Assembly (NCBI GenBank): GCA_964343305.1
Contig: CAYFJO010000243.1
Location: 1 to 15,977, forward strand
Source: CAYFJO01 sp964343305
GTDB taxonomy: Bacteria > Planctomycetota > Planctomycetia > Pirellulales > Pirellulaceae
Direction: 5' to 3'
Length of the DNA: 15,977 nt
The translations under genes were made by a program, and so were the position numbers. A model generated the notes under the pieces. It searched no databases. It saw nothing but the letters and a program-made list of their open reading frames with translations, and was not told where the DNA came from. Shown here one piece after another: positions 5,842 through 13,627 of the stretch. The stretch's first letter is position 1; every line of letters begins with the position of its first letter.

Positions 5842-8073
5842 CTACTTGTAGGTTTTGAACTCGCCCGATTTGTAGCGGTGCCAGTAGTCGAGCAAGTCGG
5901 CACGGATCTTTGGCGATAGCAGCAGCAACCCAAAGATGTTGGGGAATGCCATGGACAGGATCATCATGTCGGAAAAGTCGAGCACGGCTCCGAGGTTAAC
6001 AATCGTTCCGACGAACACCGCGATCACGTACAAGATTCTGTAAAGAATCGTGCTGCCCGCGCCGAACAGTCGTTCCCAACATCGCTCGCCATAGTAGCTC
6101 CACGAAATCATCGTTGAGTAGGCGAACAACACGACCGCGACTGCCAAAACGTATGGGAACCAACTGATTTCGTTTTCGAATGCCTTCGATGTCAGTTGCG
6201 AACCGGCGAGGCCTTGGTCGACGATCCATTGTTCGTTGGACCATGCACCGGTGATCAGAATCACGAGGGCGGTCATCGAACAAACGACGATCGTGTCGAT
6301 GAACGGGCCGAGCAAGGCGACAGCACCTTCGCGGACGGGCTCTTCGGTTTTCGCGGCGCTGTGTGCGATTGATGCGCTGCCGACACCGGCCTCGTTACTG
6401 AACGCGGCTCGTTGAACGCCGATGACGAGCACGCCAATCATGCCACCGCCGAACGCCTTGCCGGAGAACGCCTCAGAGAAGATCTGTCCGATCAATGCCG
6501 GCACTTCGGGAATGTGCATCAAGATGATCCAGAGGCATGCGGCGACGTACATCAAACACATTGACGGCACAATCTTTTCCGCCGCCGCCGCGATACGTTT
6601 GATGCCGCCGAGGATGACAATGCCGACGGCCGCCGCCAAGATCAAGCCAAACACGACTTTGATGATCGACGCCGTGCTGGCCATGCTTTCTTGCAGCGTC
6701 TTCTTCTCTGTTTGCAGCGATGCAAGCTTGTCGAAATCTTCTGCTTCCGCACTTGCTTTGATTTGGTTGTCGAGTTCTTCTACTTTATTGATGTTGCCTT
6801 TTTGGATCATGCTGACCATCGCGGCACCGGATTGGTTGGCTTGGAACATGTTGCCGCCGCCAAAACTAGCCATGATGCACATCACGGCGAACACGATCGA
6901 CAGCACGAGGCCGATCGGCCCCAAGCCAAGTTCCTTCAAACCCTCGTGCAGATATTGCATCGGGCCGCCGAGCACCGTGCCGTCTTCCTTCACTCGGCGA
7001 TACTTTTGACCGAGCGTGCATTCAACGAATTTGCTCGTCATGCCCAGCACGCCGCACATCAACATCCAGAAAAACGCACCCGGTCCGCCGACTGTCATCG
7101 CAATTGTCACGCCGGCGATGTTGCCGAGACCAACGGTTGCCGACAGCGCGGAAGAAAGAGCTTGAAAGTGAGAAACTTCCCCGGGTTCGTTGGGGTTGTC
7201 GTATTTGCCTCGAACGATTTCAACGGCGTGACGAAAGCCCCAGACATTGACGCCACGCATGTAGATCGTAAAGAAGACCGACCCTAACGCGAGCCACAGC
7301 ACAACGACCGGAGCCCCGCCGCTTTTCTGACTCAAAATGTGATTGCCGTTATCGTCGGTCTTTAATCGTCCCTGCGCGACGAGTGTGTTGACGTCTTCCT
7401 TTTTCAGAATCTCGTCGTCGCTTAACAGCGACCGCATCGGTAGGACTTTGTGATATTCGATATCGCTTTTGGCATTCTTGACGCCGACGTATTTCGATTT
7501 CACGTCCATGATGACCGAAATGAATTCAACTTTGCGATTGCCGACAGATCCGAGTCGGAAGATCTGCGGCTTACCGTCCGCATCTTTGGAACCATTGGCG
7601 AGCAATCCACGGGCATCAAGAGCGATTGCTTCGGTGTTAGAAATGGAATCGGCATCATAGGTGCCGTCGGGATCGAGCTTTTCAAACGCGCCGGAACTGC
7701 CGTGGTCGCGGATGTAATGTTCCTCGTGGTTCATCTGTACGTAAGTCTCGGAGTGCGAGCCAACGCGATAAAAGAGGACGCCGGCCATCCAATCGACCGC
7801 ACTCGCAAATCCGCCGTCAATCCGTGCCATGATTCCCGGCTCTGGTTCTTTGACTTCGTCTTGCTCTAGTTTTGGGGCGTCCGACGATCCATGGTCGTCC
7901 ACAGGTTCGCTTGCTTCGACATCTGGTTTACCGTCGTCGCCCTCGTCGTTTTGCCCGTACGACTGCAATGAAGAGAACGTCGTCACGACCAACAAGCTGG
8001 AAATGGCAAGCAGGAAATATCGAGAACCGGGGCGATTAAACAGACCAGAAACCGTTTTCATTTTGGTACCCAT
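5842..8073 (-). CDS. AGCS-family sodium:alanine/glycine symporter, enlarged by two insertions
   Basis: A 743-residue transporter of the alanine or glycine:cation symporter family (usual length about 450-500), expected to import amino acids with Na+. Family hallmarks are clear: GEVSHFQALSSALSATVGLGNIAGV (about 298-321), GGPGAFFWMLMCGVLGMTSKFVE (about 329-351), GGPMQYLHEGL (about 369-379) and FSNEAGVGSASIAHSAA (about 558-574). Three features are odd. There is an N-terminal extension with a signal-peptide-like helix (20-40) and an acidic linker (41-80). About 150 hydrophilic residues (107-255) split the usual first helical region. A charged, coiled-coil-like insert (about 424-466, KVEELDNQIKASAEAEDFDKL) sits between helices. 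The start at 8073 or the ATG at 8061 is undecided. A good promoter lies just upstream, divergent from sufR. Confidence 0.88.
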   Translation of the reverse strand: MGTKMKTVSGLFNRPGSRYFLLAISSLLVVTTFSSLQSYGQNDEGDDGKPDVEASEPVDDHGSSDAPKLEQDEVKEPEPGIMARIDGGFASAVDWMAGVLFYRVGSHSETYVQMNHEEHYIRDHGSSGAFEKLDPDGTYDADSISNTEAIALDARGLLANGSKDADGKPQIFRLGSVGNRKVEFISVIMDVKSKYVGVKNAKSDIEYHKVLPMRSLLSDDEILKKEDVNTLVAQGRLKTDDNGNHILSQKSGGAPVVVLWLALGSVFFTIYMRGVNVWGFRHAVEIVRGKYDNPNEPGEVSHFQALSSALSATVGLGNIAGVTIAMTVGGPGAFFWMLMCGVLGMTSKFVECTLGQKYRRVKEDGTVLGGPMQYLHEGLKELGLGPIGLVLSIVFAVMCIMASFGGGNMFQANQSGAAMVSMIQKGNINKVEELDNQIKASAEAEDFDKLASLQTEKKTLQESMASTASIIKVVFGLILAAAVGIVILGGIKRIAAAAEKIVPSMCLMYVAACLWIILMHIPEVPALIGQIFSEAFSGKAFGGGMIGVLVIGVQRAAFSNEAGVGSASIAHSAAKTEEPVREGAVALLGPFIDTIVVCSMTALVILITGAWSNEQWIVDQGLAGSQLTSKAFENEISWFPYVLAVAVVLFAYSTMISWSYYGERCWERLFGAGSTILYRILYVIAVFVGTIVNLGAVLDFSDMMILSMAFPNIFGLLLLSPKIRADLLDYWHRYKSGEFKTYK

Positions 8074-8099
8074 TAGATTTTGGGGTGAGATTTGAGGAA

Positions 8100-8128
8100 C
8101 TTCTATCGAATAACCCTATATTTGTCAA
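8100..8128 (-). promoter_or_regulatory. Candidate promoter of the AGCS symporter gene
   Basis: On the minus strand, TTGACA (8128-8123) is followed after exactly 17 bases by TAGAAG (8105-8100, 4 of 6 to TATAAT). The predicted transcript would start near 8093, leaving a leader of about 20 bases to the start codon at 8073. Confidence 0.5.
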
Positions 8129-8142
8129 TACTTTACGACAAA
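8121..8142. promoter_or_regulatory. Possible operator overlapping the symporter -35 box
   Basis: TTTGTC (8121-8126), ten bases, then GACAAA (8137-8142) is a perfect inverted repeat with about one helical turn plus between arm centres, as expected for a dimeric regulator. One arm overlaps the TTGACA -35 hexamer, so binding would block the promoter. The regulator is unknown. Confidence 0.35.
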
Positions 8143-8211
8143 CGTCGCGACCGATTACGAACAGTGCACGGTAGCCGAAGCGCTGTGACAATTAAGCTGA
8201 GAGTTAATTTT

Positions 8212-8225
8212 CAAACATATGGTTG
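8212..8225. promoter_or_regulatory. SufR-box-like site upstream of sufR
   Basis: CAAACATATGGTTG fits the cyanobacterial SufR operator pattern CAAC-N6-GTTG with a single mismatch and the correct 6-base spacing. It is a near-perfect 14-bp palindrome (12 of 14 positions symmetric). It overlaps the candidate -35 box of sufR, which would suit autorepression by holo-SufR. Planctomycete SufR specificity is not known to me, so this is a hypothesis. Confidence 0.4.
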
Positions 8226-8251
8226 TTTTAAATGTGATAAATGAATATAGT
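8223..8251 (+). promoter_or_regulatory. Candidate sufR promoter
   Basis: TTGTTT (8223-8228), a 17-base spacer, then TATAGT (8246-8251, 5 of 6 to TATAAT). The predicted transcript starts near 8258, about 30 bases before the sufR start codon. The -35 match is weak (3 of 6), as expected of a regulated promoter. Confidence 0.45.
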
Positions 8252-8267
8252 TGTTCATGTCATCAAC
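8250..8267. promoter_or_regulatory. Second GTTG/CAAC inverted pair at the sufR start site
   Basis: GTTG (8250-8253) and CAAC (8264-8267), 10 bases apart, overlap the candidate -10 box and the predicted transcription start. The half-sites are those of a SufR box in opposite order and spacing, so relevance is uncertain. Confidence 0.2.
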
Positions 8268-8287
8268 GCTTACGGATCTAGGACCCT

Positions 8288-8956
8288 ATGCGAATGTCCA
8301 GCGAAATTGTTTCATCGGATGTTGCAATTCTTGATTTGCTGCGGAGACGCGATTCTATGTCCGTTTCCGATTTGGCGACGTGCCTGCAAGTGACAGCGAC
8401 GGCAGTTCGACAGCGTCTAAATCGTTTGATGGCACAGGGCTACATTGACCGAACGGCCATTAAAGCATCGCGAGGGCGGCCCAGCCATCAATACATTCTT
8501 ACGGTGGAAGGGCGTCGAAAGACAGGGGCGAATTTTGCTGACCTGGCAATGGCCCTTTGGCAGGAGATTCGCGAGATCCAGGATTTGGAAGTGCGTCGCG
8601 GCTTGCGGCAGCGGATCGCTCGACGGCTGGCGATTGCGTACGCGGACCAGGTTGACGGTGATTCGACGGAAGAAAGGATGCAGTCATTGGTCGATTTATT
8701 CGGCGATCGCGACATTCCTTTTATGGTCGAACGAGACGGCGAAATGCCGATTCTCAAGGCTCTCGCCTGCCCATACCCTGATTTGGCCGAGCAGGACCGA
8801 GGAATTTGCTCGATGGAGCGAACCATGTTTTCGGAATTGCTGGCCGAGAACGTGCGGCTGAGTGGTTGCCGATTGGACGGCGAGAATTGTTGCTCGTTCG
8901 AACCGAAGCCGGTTGAACAAACCAAAGTCGAGGATACTGAGAAAGCCGAAGCGTAA
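8288..8956 (+). CDS. sufR: SufR-type Fe-S-sensing transcriptional regulator
   Basis: A 222-residue DeoR/ArsR-like winged-helix regulator that in cyanobacteria and actinobacteria binds an Fe-S cluster and represses suf genes when clusters are sufficient. The N-terminal helix-turn-helix (about 12-75) contains SVSDLATCLQVTATAVRQRLNRL and the wing SRGRPSHQYILT. The C-terminal part has the cluster-ligand cysteines at 161, 174, 194 and 201/202 (C-X12-C-X19-C-X6-CC). The ATG at 8288 has AGGA 4 bases upstream; a second ATG at 8294 is possible and better spaced. It heads the nuoB-suf gene string on the same strand, 268 bp before nuoB, and has a SufR-box-like palindrome in its own promoter. The tail after residue 208 is charged and looks unstructured. 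Annotation as SufR rests on the HTH, the Cys pattern and the position. Confidence 0.88.
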   Translation: MRMSSEIVSSDVAILDLLRRRDSMSVSDLATCLQVTATAVRQRLNRLMAQGYIDRTAIKASRGRPSHQYILTVEGRRKTGANFADLAMALWQEIREIQDLEVRRGLRQRIARRLAIAYADQVDGDSTEERMQSLVDLFGDRDIPFMVERDGEMPILKALACPYPDLAEQDRGICSMERTMFSELLAENVRLSGCRLDGENCCSFEPKPVEQTKVEDTEKAEA

Positions 8957-9096
8957 GCGGAGAACATAGTTACGGCAAAGGACCGAATCTACAGCCCCTC
9001 GCTTACGGTTCGGGTTACAGTTAAATTGTTGTCTGGATTCAGTTGCAGTAGCCTCCGGCATGCCGTTGAACGACGCGACCTTTGGCCGCAACCAAA

Positions 9097-9148
9097 CTGT
9101 AGGACGGAATTCCATTCCGTCCGGACGGATTGGAAATCCGTCCTACAG
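9097..9148. repeat. Twin-hairpin GTAG/CTAC palindrome upstream of nuoB (BIME-like)
   Basis: A 52-bp inverted repeat; the two 26-base halves match at 24 positions as reverse complements. GTAG (9099-9102) and CTAC (9143-9146) bound it. Each half is itself a perfect 9-bp hairpin (GGACGGAAT/ATTCCGTCC and GGACGGATT/AATCCGTCC) with a 3-base loop. The two positions where the halves differ are paired with each other within each hairpin, that is, compensated. Confidence 0.75.
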
Positions 9149-9224
9149 AAATGCGCGCAAGACAACAAGAAATCGCGAACTAGTAGAACGACCAGACCCG
9201 CAATTATCAGACAGGATCAGAGCA

Positions 9225-9848
9225 ATGGTACAACCGTGGATCGAAGCCCGAATGGAAGAGAACGTCATCACGACGACGGTCGAGCAGGCGATCAACTGGG
9301 CTCGTCAATCGAGCATCTGGCCCATGACGTTTGGGTTGGCATGCTGTGCAATTGAAATGATGGCGGCTGGAGCCAGTCGTTACGACATGGACCGCTTTGG
9401 TGCGGGAGCCTTCCGGGCGACGCCGCGGCAAGCCGATTTGATGATCGTGGCCGGCACGGTGACGTACAAAATGGCCAGCCGTGTGCGGCGGCTTTACAAC
9501 ATGATGCCCGATCCCAAATTCGTCATCGCCATGGGTGCTTGTACCGTTGGTGGGGGGCCATATTTCAAATGGGGTTACCACGTGGTCAAGGGCGTCGATC
9601 TGGTCGTTCCTGTTGATGTTTATGTCCCCGGTTGCCCGCCGCGTCCGGAAGCTTTGCTCGAAGGACTGATGCGAATCCAGGACAAAATCAAGGGCCATAA
9701 GATTGCCAAACGAAAGTCTGACAATGGCACGATCCTGGCGAAGGGTGTCAAAGTCGAAGACGAACTCCCCGTGCCACACCATTCAGGTTACGTCGACGCA
9801 CCGGCTGACACGGAACCGCTCACCGACCATCAAAAGATCACTGGCTAG
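9225..9848 (+). CDS. nuoB: NADH-quinone oxidoreductase subunit B (NuoB/PSST-like), stand-alone
   Basis: A 207-residue complex I subunit B that carries the terminal [4Fe-4S] cluster N2 next to the quinone site. The ligands are visible: tandem Cys 40-41 in FGLACCAIEMM, Cys 106 in MGACTVGGGPY and Cys 137 in VPGCPPRPEAL. The conserved RQADLMIVAGTVTYKM and DVYVPGCPPRPEALL are intact. I start at 9225, with AGGA 8 bases upstream; the frame is open back to 9060, but that extension translates the 52-bp palindrome and is not NuoB-like. The last 45 residues are a charged tail. No other nuo gene is adjacent. It precedes sufC by only 34 bp, so it probably shares transcripts with the suf genes. It could be a nuoB paralogue or the only copy of a dispersed nuo set. 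Confidence 0.88.
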   Translation: MVQPWIEARMEENVITTTVEQAINWARQSSIWPMTFGLACCAIEMMAAGASRYDMDRFGAGAFRATPRQADLMIVAGTVTYKMASRVRRLYNMMPDPKFVIAMGACTVGGGPYFKWGYHVVKGVDLVVPVDVYVPGCPPRPEALLEGLMRIQDKIKGHKIAKRKSDNGTILAKGVKVEDELPVPHHSGYVDAPADTEPLTDHQKITG

Positions 9849-9882
9849 GAAAACGCGACTTCCGAAGTCAGCAAACAAAGAC

Positions 9883-10704
9883 ATGACTGACACTTTAGAG
9901 ATCACTGATTTACAAGTTTCCGTCGCAGGCAAGCAAATCCTGCGTGGGGTCAATCTCACCATCAAACGCGGCGAGACGCACGCGCTGATGGGCCCCAATG
10001 GTTCCGGCAAGAGCACGCTCGGCCTGGTCATCATGGGACATCCGAACTATGAGGTGACTGGCGGTCAGATCCATTTGAATGACGAGAATGTGCTGGAGAT
10101 GTCGCCCGACGAACGAGCACGTGCAGGCATCTTCATGGCATTCCAGCGACCGGTTGCCGTCCCCGGCGTCAAAATGGCCGACTTCTTGCGACATGCCGCA
10201 ACCAACACACGCAATCCCGATCGCAAAGAGGGCGAGGATTTGATTCCCATGCGCGAGTTCCGCAAGGAACTGCGTGGCAAAATGAAACAACTGCGAATGG
10301 ACGCCGAATTCGCACGTCGCTATGTGAACGATGGGTTTTCCGGCGGCGAAATGAAGCGAGCCGAGATCCTGCAACTGGCGATGTTGCAACCCAAGTTTGC
10401 GATCCTGGACGAAACCGACAGCGGCCTTGATGCGGACGCCGTTCGACTGGCGAGCCAGAGCATCGCGGAGATCGGTGGCGAATCGATGGGGCTGCTGATT
10501 ATTACACACCACGACAAACTGCTGGAACACAACCCGCCGGACTTCACACACGTGATCCTGGGCGGACGCATTGTCGAAACCGGCAGTATTGACCTCGCGA
10601 ACGAGCTGCACCAAAGTGGCTATGACCGCATCCGCAGTTCCTATCCAGACGCCGAAGCCGATAACCAGGCGATGCTTGGAAAAGAAGAGGCACAGACAGT
10701 TTAA
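9883..10704 (+). CDS. sufC: Fe-S assembly ATPase SufC
   Basis: A 273-residue ABC-type ATPase (family about 250) that powers the SufBCD scaffold for cytosolic Fe-S assembly. Walker A is GPNGSGKST (37-45), the Q-loop is FMAFQRPVAVPG (84-95), the signature is FSGGEMKR (152-159), Walker B is FAILDETDSGLD (172-183) and the switch His lies in LIITHHDKLL (209/210). The signature FSGGEMKR and LDETDSGLD are typical of SufC, as opposed to transporters. The start at 9883 gives the expected MTDTLEITDLQV N-terminus; the same frame is open back to 9703, but that part is out-of-frame nuoB sequence. A ribosome-binding site is not obvious. A C-terminal tail of about 20 residues (PDAEADNQAMLGKEEAQTV) is extra. 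A twin hairpin follows before sufB. Confidence 0.95.
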   Translation: MTDTLEITDLQVSVAGKQILRGVNLTIKRGETHALMGPNGSGKSTLGLVIMGHPNYEVTGGQIHLNDENVLEMSPDERARAGIFMAFQRPVAVPGVKMADFLRHAATNTRNPDRKEGEDLIPMREFRKELRGKMKQLRMDAEFARRYVNDGFSGGEMKRAEILQLAMLQPKFAILDETDSGLDADAVRLASQSIAEIGGESMGLLIITHHDKLLEHNPPDFTHVILGGRIVETGSIDLANELHQSGYDRIRSSYPDAEADNQAMLGKEEAQTV

Positions 10705-10718
10705 TTGAGTTTCAAAAC

Positions 10719-10784
10719 CGTAGCTGCACTCGCCAGAGTGCGGATGAACTTCAAAAAAACCGCGTTCTGGCGAACGCAGCTACG
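10719..10784. repeat. Twin-hairpin GTAG/CTAC palindrome between sufC and sufB (BIME-like)
   Basis: A 66-bp element bounded by GTAG (10720-10723) and CTAC (10780-10783). Arms 10719-10743 and 10760-10784 are imperfect reverse complements. Each arm contains its own perfect hairpin: GCACTC-GCCA-GAGTGC and GCGTTC-TGGC-GAACGC. Arm-to-arm differences are compensated inside each hairpin. The sufB ribosome-binding site (GAGG, about 10791) begins just after it. Confidence 0.75.
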
Positions 10785-10802
10785 ACGAATTGAGGCGATG
10801 AC

Positions 10803-12215
10803 ATGGCATCCGATATCACGACAACGCCCGCCGAAGAAATTGGCGAAATCAATAAGTACGACTTCCACACCAAGTCCAAGGCGGTCTTCAAGGCACGCAA
10901 AGGTATCGATGCCGAGATCGTGAACCAGATCTCGGATATGAAGGACGAACCCGATTGGATGCGCGAGTTTCGTTTGAAGTCGTTGGAGATTTTTGAGTCC
11001 AAGCCGCTGCCCAAATGGGGTGGCGCGATCAATCTCGATTTTCAGGACATCTATTACTATCTCAAGCCGACCGACGGCCAAGGCAAATCGTGGGACGACG
11101 TTCCTCAGGAAATCAAAGATACGTTCGATAAGCTGGGGATTCCAGAAGCGGAAAAGAAGTTCCTCGCCGGCGTAAAGGCCCAATTCGAAAGCGAAGTTGT
11201 TTATGGTTCGCTCAAGGAAGAACTTGGCAACCAAGGCGTCATCTTCACCGACACAGACACCGCGATCAAAGAACATCCCGAATTGGTTCGCGAGTATTTC
11301 GCCACGATTATTTCGCCCGAAGACAACAAGTTTGCGGCGTTGAACTCCGCGGTGTGGTCTGGTGGTTCGTTCATTTATGTTCCGCCCGGCGTAAAAATCG
11401 ACTTCCCATTGCAAGCCTATTTTCGCATCAATGCCGAGAACATGGGGCAATTCGAGCGAACGTTGATTTTGGTCGACGAAGGTGCCCAGGTTCATTACGT
11501 CGAAGGTTGTACGGCTCCGATGTATTCGACCGAGAGTTTGCACTCGGCCGTCGTCGAAGTCGTCGTCAAGAAAGACGCCCGCTGCCGATACACGACGATC
11601 CAGAACTGGGCGAACAACATTTACAACCTGGTGACCAAGCGAGCCGTGGCCTATCAAGACGCCACGATGGAATGGGTCGACGGCAACTTGGGCAGCCAAT
11701 TGACGATGAAGTATCCGGCCGTCTACATGCTGGAACCAGGTGCCCGCGGCGAGATACTTTCGATCGCGTTTGCCAGTGCCGGCCAACATCAAGATGCCGG
11801 CGCGAAGCTCGTTCATTGTGCACCGAACACGACCGGACAGATCATTTCCAAGTCGATTTCCAAAAACGGCGGCCGCAGCAGCTATCGAGGCCTGGTGAAA
11901 GTTGAAAAAGGCGCGGTCAATTCAAAAAACAACGTGGTCTGCGACGCACTGATTCTCGACTCCAAAAGCCGCAGCGACACGTATCCGTACATCGAAATCG
12001 ACGAGCAAAATGTATCGATCGGCCATGAAGCCAGCGTCTCGCGAATCGGCGAAGAACAGATGTTCTACTTAACCAGCCGCGGCCTGAGCGAAGCCGAAGC
12101 CAGCACGATGATCGTCAATGGCTTTATCGAACCGCTGGTCAAAGAATTGCCGATGGAATACGCCGTCGAAATGAACCGGCTGATTCAACTGCAAATGGAA
12201 GGCTCCGTGGGGTAG
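10803..12215 (+). CDS. sufB: Fe-S scaffold subunit SufB
   Basis: A 470-residue SufB, at the usual length of about 470-490. With SufC and SufD it forms the SufBC2D complex, on which clusters are built and passed to target proteins. Typical segments are DEPDWMREFRLKSLEIF (48-64), the VVYGSLKEEL region (132-141), FAALNSAVWSGGSFIYVPPGV (177-197), LVDEGAQVHYVEGCTAP (223-239), GAKLVHCAPNT (333-343) and the C-terminal core VNSKNNVVCDALILD with Cys 380, matching the functionally essential E. coli Cys 405, followed by IGHEASVSRIGEEQ with His 408/Glu 409. The ATG at 10803 has GAGG 8 bases upstream. It is flanked on both sides by twin-hairpin elements of the same sequence family. Confidence 0.96.
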   Translation: MASDITTTPAEEIGEINKYDFHTKSKAVFKARKGIDAEIVNQISDMKDEPDWMREFRLKSLEIFESKPLPKWGGAINLDFQDIYYYLKPTDGQGKSWDDVPQEIKDTFDKLGIPEAEKKFLAGVKAQFESEVVYGSLKEELGNQGVIFTDTDTAIKEHPELVREYFATIISPEDNKFAALNSAVWSGGSFIYVPPGVKIDFPLQAYFRINAENMGQFERTLILVDEGAQVHYVEGCTAPMYSTESLHSAVVEVVVKKDARCRYTTIQNWANNIYNLVTKRAVAYQDATMEWVDGNLGSQLTMKYPAVYMLEPGARGEILSIAFASAGQHQDAGAKLVHCAPNTTGQIISKSISKNGGRSSYRGLVKVEKGAVNSKNNVVCDALILDSKSRSDTYPYIEIDEQNVSIGHEASVSRIGEEQMFYLTSRGLSEAEASTMIVNGFIEPLVKELPMEYAVEMNRLIQLQMEGSVG

Positions 12216-12216
12216 T

Positions 12217-12286
12217 TTTGTAGCCACGCTCGCCAGAGCGTGGACCGTTCAATCTCTTTCCACCGTCTGGCGACGGTAGCTACAAA
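12217..12286. repeat. Twin-hairpin GTAG/CTAC palindrome between sufB and sufD (BIME-like)
   Basis: A 70-bp element starting 1 base after the sufB stop and ending 9 bases before the sufD start. Outer ends TTTGTAGC and GCTACAAA pair perfectly and include GTAG (12220-12223) and CTAC (12280-12283). Inner hairpins are CCACGCTC-GCCA-GAGCGTGG (8-bp stem) and ACCGTC-TGGC-GACGGT. The loops GCCA and TGGC are the same as in the sufC-sufB element, so the two are one family. Confidence 0.78.
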
Positions 12287-12295
12287 CAAGAATTT

Positions 12296-13606
12296 ATGAC
12301 CGAAGCGACCGCTCAGTTTGACATTTCACAAGCCGGTTTCGACGCCTTCCTGCAATCCCGCGATGAACCCGATTGGCTCATCGCCGCGCGGCGCGAAGCG
12401 TGGCAGGCGTTCAGCGAAATGCCGTGGCCCAATCGCGGCGACGAAGAATGGATGCGAACCGACACACGTCTCTTCAAAAGCGACCGCTACTCGCTTCCGA
12501 GCGAAATCGGGGACGACGCCCGGACGCCAGCCCCGTTCCTCAGCCAAGGCGTCGAACTTGCCGGACAAACACTGTCATTAAACAGCCGCTGTGCCGAATC
12601 CCACCTCGAACAAAAGTGGGCGGACAAAGGCGTTGTCTACGGAAGCCTGGGCCGTTTGGTCCACGAACACAGCGACCTGCTCAAATCCCACCTCTTCAGC
12701 GCTGCCGACAGCAACTACGACCGTTTTGCCGCTCTGCACGCCGCGTGCTGGTCCGGCGGAACGTTGCTTTACGTTCCCCGCGGCGTGGCTGTCGATCAAC
12801 CGTTTCATGCGTTGTCGTCCATGACGGACGGCGGTGTTGACTTCGGACACACGCTCGTGATTCTCGAAGAAGGTGCCGAAGCCACGATGCTGAACGAAAC
12901 GGCCAGCTTCGGCGAGAACGAAGGCGGCTTGCATTGCGGTGCGATTGAGTTGATCGTCAAGCCCGGTGCGAACTTGCGATACATAAACCTGCAAGACTGG
13001 GGCGAAGGCGTATGGCACTTCGCTCATCAGAAGGCCGTAGTTGATCGTGACGCAATGCTACAGTGGACGATCGGTGCGATGGGCGCTCGTTTGGCAAAAG
13101 TAAATCAACACGTTTCGCTGGTCGGTCCCGGCGCGAATGCCCAAGTGAACGGTGTGATGTTTACCGAAAAGAAACAACACTTGTCATATCACACACTGCA
13201 ACATCACGAAGCCCCGGAGTGCCGCAGCGATTTTCTTTACAAAGCGGCGTTGCAAGACAAATCACGCACGGTTTGGCGCGGCATGATCAAGGTCGACGAC
13301 GTGGCCCAAAAGACGGACGGCTATCAGCGTAATGACAACTTGCTACTGTCGGCCAAAGCACGCGCCGATTCAATTCCCGGATTGGAAATCGAAGCCGACG
13401 ATGTTCGTTGCACGCACGGTTCGACCAGCGGCCGCGTCGATGAAGAATTGATCTTCTATTGCCGCTGCCGTGGTTTCACGCGCAAAGAAGCGATCCGGGC
13501 GATCGTCACCGGATTCTTCCAACAAATCTTTGACCGCATCACGATCGAAAGTGTCCGCGAATCGCTTGGCGCGGCGATCGCCCGACGCGTGCGGGACTAC
13601 GAATAG
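12296..13606 (+). CDS. sufD: Fe-S scaffold subunit SufD
   Basis: A 436-residue SufD, the SufB paralogue in the SufBC2D scaffold. Recognisable parts are DEPDWLIAARREAWQAF (23-39), GVVYGSLGRLVHEH (112-125), FAALHAACWSGGTLLYVPRGV (144-164), LVILEEGAEATMLNE (187-201), the beta-helix core with NGVMFTEKKQHLSYHTLQHH (285-304), and LEIEADDVRCTHGSTSGRVDEE (363-384). His 374 corresponds in position to E. coli SufD His 360, which with the SufB Cys forms the proposed cluster site. The C-terminus (RGFTRKEAIRAIVTGFF…) is typical. The ATG at 12296 lacks a clear ribosome-binding site; the repeat hairpin ends 9 bases before it, which may limit or tune translation. It is followed after 21 bases by the Rieske gene. 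Confidence 0.94.
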   Translation: MTEATAQFDISQAGFDAFLQSRDEPDWLIAARREAWQAFSEMPWPNRGDEEWMRTDTRLFKSDRYSLPSEIGDDARTPAPFLSQGVELAGQTLSLNSRCAESHLEQKWADKGVVYGSLGRLVHEHSDLLKSHLFSAADSNYDRFAALHAACWSGGTLLYVPRGVAVDQPFHALSSMTDGGVDFGHTLVILEEGAEATMLNETASFGENEGGLHCGAIELIVKPGANLRYINLQDWGEGVWHFAHQKAVVDRDAMLQWTIGAMGARLAKVNQHVSLVGPGANAQVNGVMFTEKKQHLSYHTLQHHEAPECRSDFLYKAALQDKSRTVWRGMIKVDDVAQKTDGYQRNDNLLLSAKARADSIPGLEIEADDVRCTHGSTSGRVDEELIFYCRCRGFTRKEAIRAIVTGFFQQIFDRITIESVRESLGAAIARRVRDYE

Positions 13607-13627
13607 ACCTCATATGGGTGGCCGTTG

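Noticed and set aside
9060..9224. N-terminal extension of NuoB
   Set aside because: The frame is open, but it translates the 52-bp palindromic repeat, has no NuoB similarity, and a better start with AGGA spacing lies at 9225.
10701..11816. Long minus-strand frame of 371 codons
   Set aside because: It is the complement of sufB, a shadow frame produced by codon bias; sufB itself is unmistakable.
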